Source of the DNA: Arthrobacter sp. efr-133-TYG-118
GTDB lineage: Bacteria > Actinomycetota > Actinomycetes > Actinomycetales > Micrococcaceae
Length of the DNA: 64,000 bases
Reading direction: 5' to 3'
Assembly (NCBI RefSeq): GCF_030209755.1
Contig: NZ_JARVRH010000018.1
Coordinates: forward strand, 62,001-126,000
Shown piece after piece: positions 8,749 to 17,241 of this stretch. Positions within the stretch are counted from its first letter, which is position 1, and every line of letters begins with the position of its first letter. The notes beneath the pieces are model-generated. The model saw nothing but the letters and a program-made list of their open reading frames with translations. It searched no databases and was not told the origin of the DNA. A program made the translations under genes and the position numbers.

Positions 8749-9390
8749 GTGAATGAAGACAACGGGGTATCCACCGGGCTGGCATCCCCGAAGCGCCGGA
8801 AACGGCCCGAGAAGACGGTGGAGATCACCGACCCCAAAGCGATCCGTGCGCTTGCGCATGCCGCCCGGCTTGAGGTCATCTCGGAACTGTATTCCACACA
8901 GCTGAGCCGCACGGCCACGGAGCTCGCCGCGCAGACCGGGCTCACGCCGAGCGCCATGAGCTACCACCTGAGGGCCCTCCAGAAATGGGGGATTGTGACT
9001 GCCGCGGACAACGAGGGCGACGCGCGCGAACGCCGTTGGAAGGCCGCGGGTTCGGACTTCACCATCAAATCCGGCGGCAACGCGCCGAGCCCGGAGATCG
9101 CCGTCGTCGAACTCGAACTGGACGCGTTCCGGCGTCGGGCGACCGCCTTCACCCGGGCCCGTGGTGAGCGGCGCCAGCGCGGCGAGGCCGCGAACGAGGC
9201 AGCCGCCATGGTGTTGTCCAGCGATCTGCTGTACTTGACTCCGGATCAGCGGACGGATCTCAAGGCCAAATTCCAGGACCTCATCAGGTCATATGAACTC
9301 GAAGATCCCACGCGGATTCCCGAAGGAGCGGTGCGAATCGCTACGATGTGGTCAATGATTCCGGACGACCGGACGCCGTCTTCAAGCTAG
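8749..9390 (+). CDS. ArsR/HTH_20-type winged-helix transcriptional regulator
   Basis: 213 residues. The winged helix lies near residues 25-85 (AIRALAHAARLEVISELYS...LTPSAMSYHLRALQKWGIV), with an alpha-helical C-terminal half of unknown ligand. No metal-binding cysteine motif of classical ArsR sensors is visible. It starts with GTG 36 bases after the methyltransferase, so the two may be co-transcribed. Its stop codon is the first part of a 66-bp dispersed repeat that also occurs after the amino acid permease at 44925. Confidence 0.82.
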   Translation: MNEDNGVSTGLASPKRRKRPEKTVEITDPKAIRALAHAARLEVISELYSTQLSRTATELAAQTGLTPSAMSYHLRALQKWGIVTAADNEGDARERRWKAAGSDFTIKSGGNAPSPEIAVVELELDAFRRRATAFTRARGERRQRGEAANEAAAMVLSSDLLYLTPDQRTDLKAKFQDLIRSYELEDPTRIPEGAVRIATMWSMIPDDRTPSSS

Positions 9391-9451
9391 TCCCCACCGC
9401 CACCCTAACCTCGCAAGCTCGGCCAGGGAACCCTGGCGGCGTGGGCCCACC
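9386..9451 (+). repeat. Dispersed 66-bp gene-end repeat (family C), copy 1
   Basis: Starts GCTAGTCCCCACCG, whose TAG is the stop codon of the ArsR gene, and ends GCGTGGGCCCACC. The same length and about three-quarters of the bases recur at 44921-44986, again starting on the stop codon of a plus-strand gene. It contains a perfect CCAGGG-AA-CCCTGG hairpin at 9424-9437. Confidence 0.8.
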
Positions 9452-9564
9452 CCACTGTTCGTCCACAGCACTTGTGCACATGGAAACGCACGATTCTGCA
9501 AAATATGGTGAACTAGGCCAATATGGGCACGAGCCCAAGCAATTCATTTTTCTGTAGGAGAACC

Positions 9565-12291
9565 GTGCCCAGCAAGGCAAAAACCGGCAAGAAACTCGTG
9601 ATCGTGGAGTCTCCGGCCAAGAGCAAGACCATCGCCAAGTACCTGGGCGAAGGCTTCATTGTCGAGGCCTCGATCGGTCACATCCGCGACCTCCCGCAGC
9701 CGTCGGACCTCCCTGCAGAACTGAAGAAGACTTCGGTGGGCAAGTTCGCCGTCGACATCGAGAACGACTTCAAACCGTATTACGTGGTGTCCCCGGACAA
9801 GAAGAAAAAGGTTGCCGAGCTCAAGGCCCAGCTGAAAGACGCTGACGCGCTCTATCTCGCAACCGATGGGGACCGCGAGGGCGAGGCCATCGCGTGGCAC
9901 CTCCTGGAGGTCCTGAAACCCAAGGTTCCCGTCTACCGCATGACCTTCGGTGAAATCACCAAGGAAGCCATCCACCGCGCCATGGACAACCTGCGCGACG
10001 TCGACAGCGCCCTCGTGGACGCCCAGGAAACGCGCCGCATCCTGGACCGACTGTACGGTTACGAAATCTCCCCGGTGCTGTGGCGCAAGGTTGCCCGTGG
10101 CCTGTCCGCCGGCCGTGTGCAGTCGGTCGTGACCCGTATGGTGGTCGACCGCGAACGCGAACGCATGGCGTTCAAGTCCGCTTCGTACTGGGACCTGACC
10201 GGTCAGTTCGGCACCGGCTCCGCGACCTTCAAAGCGAAGCTCGCTGCCGTCGACGGCGCGAAGGTGGCCAGCGGCCGTGACTTCAACGACGATGGCGTCC
10301 TCACCTCCGCGAACGCGGTCCACCTCAACGAGGAACTCGCGACGTCGTTGGCCGCCGGACTGGAGAACGCGGACTTCCGCGTCCGCTCAGTCGACACCAA
10401 GCCGTACACTCGCCGTCCCGCGGCGCCGTTCACGACGTCGACCCTTCAGCAGGAAGCCGGCCGCAAGCTGCGCTTCTCCTCCAAGAGCACCATGCAGATC
10501 GCCCAGCGCCTGTATGAAAACGGCTACATCACCTATATGCGTACAGACTCGTCCGCATTGAGCGACGAAGCCCTGACGGCCGCACGCCGCCAGGCGGCCG
10601 AGCTGTACGGTCCCGAGTACGTGCCGCAGTCCCCCCGCGTCTACGCCAACAAGGCAGCCAACGCACAGGAAGCCCACGAAGCCATCCGACCCGCGGGTGA
10701 CTCCTTCCGTACCCCGGCCCAGGTGGCCAACCATCTGACCGGCGACGCGTTCCGCCTCTACGAACTCATCTGGAAGCGCACCATTGCCTCCCAGATGGGT
10801 GACGCCAAGGGCTCCACCGCCACTATCCGCCTCGGCGCAGTGGCTAACGATGGGCGCGACGCCGAATTCTCGGCCTCCGGAACCGTCATCACCTTCCCCG
10901 GCTTCCTCGCGGCCTACGAAGAAGGCAAGGACGAGAGCCGCGGCGACGACGACTCCGACGAAGCCCGGCGCCTGCCCAACGTGGCCAAGGACGATTCCCT
11001 CACGGCTTCGGAAATCGTTGCTGTTGGCCACGAGACCTCGCCACCGCCGCGGTACACGGAAGCATCGCTGACGGCGGAGCTGGAAAAGCGCGGGATTGGC
11101 CGTCCGTCCACTTACGCGTCCACGATCTCCACCATCCAGGACCGCGGCTACGTCCGGAAGCAGGGATCGGCGCTGGTTCCCAGCTGGATCGCTTTCTCGG
11201 TAATCCGCCTGCTCGAGCAGCACTTCACCGACTACGTGGACTACGAATTCACGGCCGACATGGAAGGCGACCTGGACAAGATCGCCAACGGTCAGGCTGT
11301 CGGCGCCGCCTGGCTCAAGCACTTCTATTACGGTGAAGACGCCGATCCCGGACTGCTGAGCATCGTCAACAACCTCGGTGAAATCGATGCACGCGAGATC
11401 AACTCGGTGCCGATCGCCGAGGGCATCACGCTGCGCGTCGGCAAGTTCGGCCCGTACCTGGAAAGCTCGATCCCCACAATCGATCCCAAGACCGGCGAAG
11501 TCGTGGAGTCGGCGCGTGCCAACGTCCCCGAGGACCTCGCTCCGGACGAGCTCACTGCGGCCAAGGCCGTGGAGCTCATGGAAACGGCTGCACCCGAGGA
11601 ACGCGTCCTGGGCGCGGACCCGCACACCGGGCACACCGTGGTCGCCAAGAACGGCCGCTACGGCGCCTATGTCACCGAGATCATCCCGGAGATGACGGAA
11701 GAGCAACTGGCAAACCAGCCGGTGGAATACTACAAGAACGGCAAGCCCAAGCCGCCGAAGAAGCCGGTCAAGGCCAAGCCGCGGACAGGTTCGCTCTTCA
11801 AGTCAATGGCCGTTGACTCGGTCACGCTCGACGAAGCCATTCAGCTCATGAGCCTGCCCCGTGTCCTCGGCGCGGACGCCGAAGGCAACCCCATTACGGT
11901 GCAGAACGGCCGCTTTGGGCCTTATTTGAAGAAGGGCACGGACTCGCGGTCCATCGGATCCGAGGAAGAGATCTTCACCATCACCCTGGAACAGGCACTG
12001 GAGATCTACTCCCAGCCGAAGCAGCGTGGTGCCCGTGCTGCCGTGCCGCCCCTGGCCGAGTTCGGCCCGGACCCTGTTTCGGAGAAGAACATCGTGGTGA
12101 AGGAAGGCCGTTTCGGTCCGTACATCACCGATGGCGTCACCAACATCACGGTTCCGCGTGCCACGTCCCTCGAGGAGCTGACCCGGGAGCAGGCAATCGA
12201 GCTGCTTGCCGAGAAACGCGCCAAGGGCCCCGTCAAGCGGACCGCCACGGCCCGCAAGGCGCCTGCGAAGAAGGCAGCGGCGAAGAAGTAG
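9565..12291 (+). CDS. topA: DNA topoisomerase I (type IA)
   Basis: 908 residues from the GTG at 9565, chosen because TAGGAG lies just upstream and the product then begins PSKAKTGKKLVIVESPAKS, the normal start. The Toprim domain includes VESPAKSKTIAKYLG and TDGDREGEAIAWHLL; the catalytic tyrosine is Tyr324 in GYITYMRTDSS. The C-terminal part has several TOPRIM_C repeats (GRYGAY, GRFGPYL, GRFGPYI) and ends in a lysine/alanine-rich tail, as in mycobacterial and Arthrobacter TopA, in place of zinc fingers. It relaxes negative supercoils and is essential in related bacteria. Confidence 0.97.
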   Translation: MPSKAKTGKKLVIVESPAKSKTIAKYLGEGFIVEASIGHIRDLPQPSDLPAELKKTSVGKFAVDIENDFKPYYVVSPDKKKKVAELKAQLKDADALYLATDGDREGEAIAWHLLEVLKPKVPVYRMTFGEITKEAIHRAMDNLRDVDSALVDAQETRRILDRLYGYEISPVLWRKVARGLSAGRVQSVVTRMVVDRERERMAFKSASYWDLTGQFGTGSATFKAKLAAVDGAKVASGRDFNDDGVLTSANAVHLNEELATSLAAGLENADFRVRSVDTKPYTRRPAAPFTTSTLQQEAGRKLRFSSKSTMQIAQRLYENGYITYMRTDSSALSDEALTAARRQAAELYGPEYVPQSPRVYANKAANAQEAHEAIRPAGDSFRTPAQVANHLTGDAFRLYELIWKRTIASQMGDAKGSTATIRLGAVANDGRDAEFSASGTVITFPGFLAAYEEGKDESRGDDDSDEARRLPNVAKDDSLTASEIVAVGHETSPPPRYTEASLTAELEKRGIGRPSTYASTISTIQDRGYVRKQGSALVPSWIAFSVIRLLEQHFTDYVDYEFTADMEGDLDKIANGQAVGAAWLKHFYYGEDADPGLLSIVNNLGEIDAREINSVPIAEGITLRVGKFGPYLESSIPTIDPKTGEVVESARANVPEDLAPDELTAAKAVELMETAAPEERVLGADPHTGHTVVAKNGRYGAYVTEIIPEMTEEQLANQPVEYYKNGKPKPPKKPVKAKPRTGSLFKSMAVDSVTLDEAIQLMSLPRVLGADAEGNPITVQNGRFGPYLKKGTDSRSIGSEEEIFTITLEQALEIYSQPKQRGARAAVPPLAEFGPDPVSEKNIVVKEGRFGPYITDGVTNITVPRATSLEELTREQAIELLAEKRAKGPVKRTATARKAPAKKAAAKK

Positions 12292-12308
12292 TTCCGAGTT
12301 GCCGAATT

Positions 12309-12364
12309 CGTGGGTGTGGGCCGGGGGCTGCGTTCTGGAACGCAGCCCCCGGCCCACACCCACG
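12309..12364. repeat. Perfect long inverted repeat (hairpin A), upstream of nuclease gene
   Basis: Two 27-base arms, 12309-12335 and 12338-12364, are exact reverse complements around a two-base centre. It lies 17 bases after the topA stop and could act as its terminator, but there is no T-tract. Its right arm recurs exactly, with four more bases, at 13534-13564 beyond the nuclease gene. Confidence 0.95.
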
Positions 12365-12439
12365 TACGGGGTTTCCCTGGTTTCCACATAGCTCGATTAG
12401 CTGCTTCCGGGCACTCCGCTGTTCGCCGAAGCTAGAGCA

Positions 12440-13501
12440 GTGAACAGTTACGGAAACATTGACTCTGTTGTCCCGGTGGACCCGCTAGCGGAACTTTGGG
12501 ATCAGTTGGAACCGGCGAAAGCCCCTGTGGCTTCAGCGCCCTCGGGTCCGGTACGCTCGGCAGTTCCAGCGCGCACAAGCTCGGGAGCGCCGTTGCTTCC
12601 CCTGCATGGAAACATGTGGCGGACAGAGGAATTGCTGTCCCAAGGACTGAGCAAGCGACGGATCAATGCGCACCTCCGCTCCGGCTCACTGGTGAGGGTC
12701 CGCACGGGCGTCCTGGTCCGGTGCGACTTCTGGAATGGGCTTTCGGACGATGGCCGGGAGCGCAGTCAGTTGGCGGCATATTGCCGTCGGACCCTCCGCG
12801 TTACGGCGGACGGGTTGACGTTCAGCCACACCTCCGCCGCCCGTCTGCACCGTTTGTATTTGTGGCAGGCAGATCAGTTGATCCACGTCATCATTCCCTA
12901 CCACGCAGCTAGTGGATCCCATGCCGCCGACGTCAGGGCTCATTCAGCCCTCCTCCTGCCCGGGCAACGGATCGAGATTGATGGACTTCCGGTGACATCA
13001 CTTGACCGCACCGTTCTGGACTGCGCGCAGATACTGAATTACCGGCAGGGCCTGATTCTCTTGGACCACGGATTGAGGCGCGGATGCAATCGCGAGTGGT
13101 TGGAGTCAGCGTGCGCCAATCTGGTCGGTGCCCGGGGAGTCACCGCGTTCCGAAAAGCCCTGGCCTTTGCGAACCCATTGTCCGAATCCCCAGGGGAGAC
13201 ATTGACCCGGGACGTGATCGCCAAGCTCGGATTCCCGGATCCTGTGCTCCAGTTGCGGGTCCAAACACCTCGTGGCGCTTACCGATTCGACTTCGCGTGG
13301 CCGCACCTTCGGGCCGCGCTCGAATTCGACGGCAAGGCAAAGTACTTCGACTACAAGCCAACTGCGGAAGTAATCTTCGAAGAACGGCAAAGGGAGAAGC
13401 TGCTGACTGAGCAGGGCTGGCGGATCCTGCGCATTGGTTGGAAAGACCTCTTCGACGAACGCGGCCTGAAAGTACGTCTGCTCAGGCTTCTTAGGGGCTG
13501 A
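12440..13501 (+). CDS. PD-(D/E)XK (DUF559/Vsr-like) nuclease-domain protein with AbiEi-like N-terminal region
   Basis: 353 residues. The N-terminal half (WRTEELLSQGLSKRRINAHL...LVRVRTGVLV) resembles the winged-helix start of AbiEi-type antitoxin and DUF559 proteins. The C-terminal domain has the restriction-endonuclease fold pattern: Glu253 in SPGE, Asp284 in RFDFAW, then ALEFDGK with Glu295 and Lys299, and GWRILRIGWKDL at the end. It therefore probably binds and may cut DNA. No cognate toxin or methylase is adjacent. The gene sits between two copies of one hairpin, and its stop codon touches the second. A distant homologue with the same layout lies at 50049-50993. Confidence 0.75.
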   Translation: MNSYGNIDSVVPVDPLAELWDQLEPAKAPVASAPSGPVRSAVPARTSSGAPLLPLHGNMWRTEELLSQGLSKRRINAHLRSGSLVRVRTGVLVRCDFWNGLSDDGRERSQLAAYCRRTLRVTADGLTFSHTSAARLHRLYLWQADQLIHVIIPYHAASGSHAADVRAHSALLLPGQRIEIDGLPVTSLDRTVLDCAQILNYRQGLILLDHGLRRGCNREWLESACANLVGARGVTAFRKALAFANPLSESPGETLTRDVIAKLGFPDPVLQLRVQTPRGAYRFDFAWPHLRAALEFDGKAKYFDYKPTAEVIFEERQREKLLTEQGWRILRIGWKDLFDERGLKVRLLRLLRG

Positions 13502-13564
13502 GATCGTGGGTGCGGGCCGACGACTACGTTCCGGAACGCAGCCCCCGGCCCACACCCACGATCT
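13501..13564. repeat. Degenerate copy of hairpin A, downstream of nuclease gene
   Basis: Right arm 13534-13564 is identical to the right arm of the hairpin at 12309-12364, plus four bases. The left arm 13501-13531 pairs at 26 of 31 positions. The first base is the last base of the nuclease stop codon. Confidence 0.9.
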
Positions 13565-13571
13565 CGACGGC

Positions 13572-13618
13572 GGGCGGGAGGCGGCGGGGGTGCGGGCCGG
13601 GCGGGCGGGCGGACCGGG
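13572..13618 (+). other. G-quadruplex-prone G-tract cluster
   Basis: At least five runs of three or more G separated by one to three bases (GGGGGTGCGGGCCGGGCGGG and onward) on the plus strand, ending about 38 bases before the SseB-like start. This satisfies the usual G3N1-7 quadruplex pattern several times over. Confidence 0.7.
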
Positions 13619-13656
13619 AATTGCTTCGAGCGGGGGAACCGTGATCGAGTGGAACC

Positions 13657-14148
13657 ATGACAGATCAGCCTGCAGCCCCGGAATCCTTGCCTTTGAACGA
13701 CCTCGAATCCAAGCTCGCAAAGGCCGGGCAACCTGACGCGAACCCGGTGGACGTCATCCTGGCCTTCCTGAACAACGAGGTCTACATCCTGAGCACCGAC
13801 TCCTTGGATAAGCCTGACGCCGCCGTGGAGCCACTTGTCCTCGCAAACTCGGAGGGCCAGCCTGTCCTCGCCGTGTTCAGCCACCCGAGCCGCGTGGAGT
13901 CGCACTTCCTCGAGGCCGCGCCCAACGTCCTGGGCACCCATGGTTCTGCGATTCTGGACAGCATCGGCGACGAGCTGGGCCTTGTGATCAACCCCGGCAG
14001 CGAGCACGGCTTCGAGATGGGCCCGGAAGGTATCGCCAACGTCCGCCGCGACTTCACCCGCACCGATGGCGCCGAAGCCGCCGACGAAGCCGCCGCCCCG
14101 GCCGCAGATGCGACCGTAGAAGCAGGCACCGACGGACCCCAAGACTAA
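13657..14148 (+). CDS. SseB family protein
   Basis: 163 residues. It matches the SseB N-terminal domain layout: LNNEVYILSTDSL, a strand-rich middle (PLVLANSEGQPVLAVFSHPSR), and the typical LGLVINPGSEHGFEMGPEGI near residues 105-125. The last 30 residues are Ala/Asp-rich and disordered. SseB-domain proteins are common in actinobacteria, but their molecular role is not settled. The ATG at 13657 follows the hairpin and G-rich region; the ppx gene follows 71 bases later. Confidence 0.8.
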   Translation: MTDQPAAPESLPLNDLESKLAKAGQPDANPVDVILAFLNNEVYILSTDSLDKPDAAVEPLVLANSEGQPVLAVFSHPSRVESHFLEAAPNVLGTHGSAILDSIGDELGLVINPGSEHGFEMGPEGIANVRRDFTRTDGAEAADEAAAPAADATVEAGTDGPQD

Positions 14149-14219
14149 TTGACTAACTGCCGGTACGAATCGGCGGTCGAACTTGCTTCACACGCTTCGA
14201 ATCGGGGAATAATGGCAGA

Positions 14220-15284
14220 ATGCGTCTTGGCGTCCTAGACATCGGTTCCAACACCGTCCATTTGCTTTTGGTGGACGCGCATCCAGGCGCACGCCCGGTC
14301 GCGTTTGCCTCCCATAAGCGACCACTTTCGCTGGTTCAGTTCCTGGACGCCGAAGGTAACATCAACGACGCCGGACAACACGAGTTGATCGAGTTCGTCC
14401 TCGAAGCGTGGGAGTTCGCGGCCCGCCACAAGGCCGAGGACCTCCTGGCTTTTTGTACTTCGGCCATCCGCGAGGCCACGAACGGCGTCGAAGTCCTCGC
14501 CCGCGTGAAGCACGAGACCACCGTGACCTTGCAGGAACTGACCGGCAGCGAAGAAGCCTCCATGACGTTCTTCGCGGTTCGACGCTGGTACGGCTGGGGC
14601 GCCGGTCCGATCCTGGACCTGGACATTGGCGGCGGCTCCTTCGAAATGGCGTTCGGCCAGGACGAACTTCCCGAGCTCGCGGTGTCGGTACCACTCGGAG
14701 CAAGCCGTTTGACCAGGGACTGGCTCCACAATGACCCTCCCACGGCCAAGAGCGTCAAAGAGCTGCGCAAGTACATCCGCCACACTCTCAAGCCCGTCGT
14801 GCGTGAGTTCAAGCAATTGGGCCGGGCCAACCTGGTGGCCGGAACCTCGAAGACCTTCCGTTCGCTTGCACGCATCGCAGGCGCGGCCCCCAGCGGCGCC
14901 GGTCCGTACGTCAAGCGCGAACTCCACGCCACGGACCTGGGACTCTGGGCGCAGCGGATTTCGGCTATGACGGTCGAGGATCGGCTGTACCTCCCGGGCG
15001 TCTCGGATGCACGGGCAGCGCAGATCCTTGCGGGTGCCCTCGTGGCCGAGGCGGCATTGGAAATGTTCGAGTTTCCCAGCATGGAGATCTGCCCTTGGGC
15101 CTTGCGCGAGGGATTGATCCTGCGCCGGCTCGACCAGCTGATCTTCGACGGCCCGCTTGCCCCGGCCCCGCATGTCGGGCTCGGAGGTGCGGTACCGGTA
15201 CCACGCCTGGGCGCCAACACCGGAACGGCCGCGCCCGCGGCAGTACCTACACCAATCCCCATCGCCGGGAGGCAGGCCAACTAA
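14220..15284 (+). CDS. ppx: Ppx/GppA family exopolyphosphatase
   Basis: 354 residues. The actin-like ATPase fold shows phosphate-1 motif GVLDIGSNTVHLLLVD at the N-terminus, EATNGVEVL, and phosphate-2 motif LDIGGGSFEMAFG near residue 140. At about 350 residues it is the short form lacking the C-terminal HD domain, as with mycobacterial Ppx1/Ppx2. Such enzymes hydrolyse polyphosphate and/or pppGpp. The next gene starts one base after its stop. Confidence 0.9.
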   Translation: MRLGVLDIGSNTVHLLLVDAHPGARPVAFASHKRPLSLVQFLDAEGNINDAGQHELIEFVLEAWEFAARHKAEDLLAFCTSAIREATNGVEVLARVKHETTVTLQELTGSEEASMTFFAVRRWYGWGAGPILDLDIGGGSFEMAFGQDELPELAVSVPLGASRLTRDWLHNDPPTAKSVKELRKYIRHTLKPVVREFKQLGRANLVAGTSKTFRSLARIAGAAPSGAGPYVKRELHATDLGLWAQRISAMTVEDRLYLPGVSDARAAQILAGALVAEAALEMFEFPSMEICPWALREGLILRRLDQLIFDGPLAPAPHVGLGGAVPVPRLGANTGTAAPAAVPTPIPIAGRQAN

Positions 15285-15285
15285 C

Positions 15286-16122
15286 ATGAGCACCGACGTC
15301 GAGCACTCCGAAGAAGACACGCCGAGGATCCCGGTGGCGCTATCCAGCGCTTCTGTCTATCCGCTCAGTGTCCATGACGCCTTTGCCGTGGCGCAGGACC
15401 TGGGGTACGACGGTGTCGAGGTGATGGTGACCAACAACGCCACCAGCCAGAACCCGGATGCCCTCATCCAGCTAAGCCATCGCTACGATCAGCAAATCGT
15501 CTCCATCCACGCGCCCACCCTGTTGCTGACCCAGCAGGTTTGGGGCCCGGCGTGGAACAAGATTGAGATGTCCTGCCAGATGGCGCGCGAGGTCGGCTGC
15601 AACACTGTGGTGGTCCATCCGCCGTTCCGGTGGCAGTCGAACTATGCGGAGAATTTCGCTGCCGGCGTGCGCGAGATCGCGGCGATGTACCAAGTGCACA
15701 TCGCGGTAGAGAACATGTACCCGTGGCGTGTGCGCGGCCGGGAGGCGCTCGCTTACCTTCCGCACTGGGATCCGATGGGCCAGGATTACGACGACGTCAC
15801 CTGGGACTTCTCGCACGCGGCCACCGCGGGGGCCAACAGCCTTGAGGCGATACGGGCGCTCGGGAGCAAGCTGCGTCACGTCCACCTCACGGACGGTTCG
15901 GGCTCGGGCAAGGACGAACACTTGATCCCCGGTTACGGGACCCAACAGTGCGCCGAGGCGCTGCAGTATCTCGCGTCCAACGGATTCGAGGGCACGGTGG
16001 TTGCCGAGATCTCAACGCGCAAGGCCAAAGCTGCTGGTGAACGCGAGGAGTGGCTCGCCGAAACGCTGCGCTTCGCGCGCCAGCACTTGGGGGCGCCACT
16101 CGTGGGAGCCTTCGAGATCTAG
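15286..16122 (+). CDS. Sugar phosphate isomerase/epimerase family TIM-barrel protein (AP endonuclease 2-like)
   Basis: 278 residues. The xylose-isomerase-like TIM-barrel pattern is visible: LSSASVYPLSVHDAFAVAQDLGYDGVEV at the start, VVVHPPFRWQ, IAVENMYPW, DFSHAA, LRHVHLTDGSG and VVAEIST, the conserved His, Glu and Asp residues being likely metal ligands. The true substrate is unknown. The ATG at 15286 has GGGAGG upstream and is one base from the ppx stop, so both are in one transcript. In Arthrobacter relatives this gene routinely follows ppx and precedes proC. Confidence 0.85.
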   Translation: MSTDVEHSEEDTPRIPVALSSASVYPLSVHDAFAVAQDLGYDGVEVMVTNNATSQNPDALIQLSHRYDQQIVSIHAPTLLLTQQVWGPAWNKIEMSCQMAREVGCNTVVVHPPFRWQSNYAENFAAGVREIAAMYQVHIAVENMYPWRVRGREALAYLPHWDPMGQDYDDVTWDFSHAATAGANSLEAIRALGSKLRHVHLTDGSGSGKDEHLIPGYGTQQCAEALQYLASNGFEGTVVAEISTRKAKAAGEREEWLAETLRFARQHLGAPLVGAFEI

Positions 16123-16137
16123 GTTCCTTAAACGAGA

Positions 16138-16194
16138 AAGCACCGGCGGTCGATACGGGAAAATGGGGGGAAACCCGTTCGACCACCGGTGCTT
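16138..16194. terminator. Large hairpin after the isomerase gene
   Basis: Arms 16138-16159 and 16174-16194 pair except for one mismatch and one bulge, around an A/G-rich loop. It lies 16 bases after the stop codon. There is no T-tract, so it may be a U-less actinobacterial terminator or an mRNA-stabilising stem. Confidence 0.6.
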
Positions 16195-16241
16195 GTGGCG
16201 GACATCCCCATGCCCGCCTCATCACTCGCACCCTCAATGAG

Positions 16242-16257
16242 GTAACTACTAAGTTAC
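16242..16257. promoter_or_regulatory. Short perfect palindrome upstream of proC (possible operator)
   Basis: GTAACT-ACTA-AGTTAC is a perfect inverted repeat with a four-base centre, 118 bases before the proC start. It is the only notable structure in that part of the 16195-16374 gap; no clear promoter was found. The regulator is unknown. Confidence 0.3.
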
Positions 16258-16374
16258 GGAGCGATATTGGGTGCAGCCTGCAATAACCTTGGGAACTAGC
16301 TGGGAATCCTGGGCTCTCTATCGAACCCTGCAACTGGTTCTGCAGCGGCGCAGCTGAACTGGCATTATGGAGCC

Positions 16375-17205
16375 ATGAGCAACCGAATCGCATTCCTTGG
16401 CTGTGGGTCCATGAACGAGGCCATCCTGGGTGGCCTGCTGGCCGCCGGCACGGATCCATCGGACGTGGTCGCCACGGTACGTCGAGCAGAACGCGCCGCC
16501 GAACTGGCTGAGCGCCACCACGTGATGACCATCGCCGGAGCCGAGGAGCCAGACAACAACAAGCTGGCCACGAAGGGCGCTTCGGTTGTCATCCTGGGTG
16601 TCAAGCCTGTGGGCATTGCCGATCTCGCCCGGGAGATCTCGCCGTCGCTGGCGAAGAGCACCATTGTGATCAGCGTTGCCGCAGCCGTGTCCATCGCCCA
16701 GTTGGAGGCTGCCCTGCCGGCGGGCCAGCCTGTCATTCGCACGATGCCCAACACGCCTGCCAAGCTCGGCCGTGGAGTGGTCTCCGTTTCGCCTGGAACC
16801 AGCTGCACTCCCGAGCAGCTCCAGCAGGCCAAGGACATCCTCGCCGCCGCCGGCACCGTGGTGGAAATCCCTGAGGAACAGGTGGATGCCCTGTCCGCCA
16901 TCAGCGGCTCGGGCCCCGCGTACGCGTTCTACCTTGCCGAGGCCATGGCGGCCGCCGGCGTCGAACTTGGCCTTGATCCTGAGCTCTCCCTCATGATTTC
17001 CCGCGAGACCGTGGCAGGCGCGGGTTTCATGCTTGCCGAACCCGGAGCCGACCCCACTGCACTCCGCATCGCAGTGACCAGCCCCAACGGCACCACGGAA
17101 CGCGCCATTGCGGCATTCAACGACGGCGGCATACCCGCGATCATCGCCGACGGAGCCCGCGCAGCCGCGGCCCGAGCCGCGGAAATCACGCAGCAGCTCG
17201 CCTAG
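16375..17205 (+). CDS. proC: Pyrroline-5-carboxylate reductase
   Basis: 276 residues. The N-terminal NAD(P)-binding Rossmann motif FLGCGSMNEAILGGL is followed by VILGVKP, RTMPNTPAKLGRGV and the C-terminal dimer/active-site motif SGSGPAYAFYLAEAM, all standard for ProC. It catalyses the last step of proline synthesis. The length is typical. The stop codon overlaps an 18-bp tandem duplication and faces the end of the convergent ktrA gene. Confidence 0.96.
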   Translation: MSNRIAFLGCGSMNEAILGGLLAAGTDPSDVVATVRRAERAAELAERHHVMTIAGAEEPDNNKLATKGASVVILGVKPVGIADLAREISPSLAKSTIVISVAAAVSIAQLEAALPAGQPVIRTMPNTPAKLGRGVVSVSPGTSCTPEQLQQAKDILAAAGTVVEIPEEQVDALSAISGSGPAYAFYLAEAMAAAGVELGLDPELSLMISRETVAGAGFMLAEPGADPTALRIAVTSPNGTTERAIAAFNDGGIPAIIADGARAAAARAAEITQQLA

Positions 17206-17239
17206 CCTCGCCCTAAGAGTCAGCCTCGCCCTAAGAGTC
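17204..17239. repeat. 18-bp tandem duplication between proC and ktrA
   Basis: AGCCTCGCCCTAAGAGTC occurs twice in direct succession (17204-17221 and 17222-17239). The first copy begins within the proC stop codon. Confidence 0.95.
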
Positions 17240-17241
17240 AG

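Noticed and set aside
12440..13501. The AbiEi-like N-terminus as half of an AbiE toxin-antitoxin pair
   Set aside because: No AbiEii nucleotidyltransferase gene follows; the next genes are an SseB-like protein and ppx. The C-terminal nuclease domain argues for a different role.
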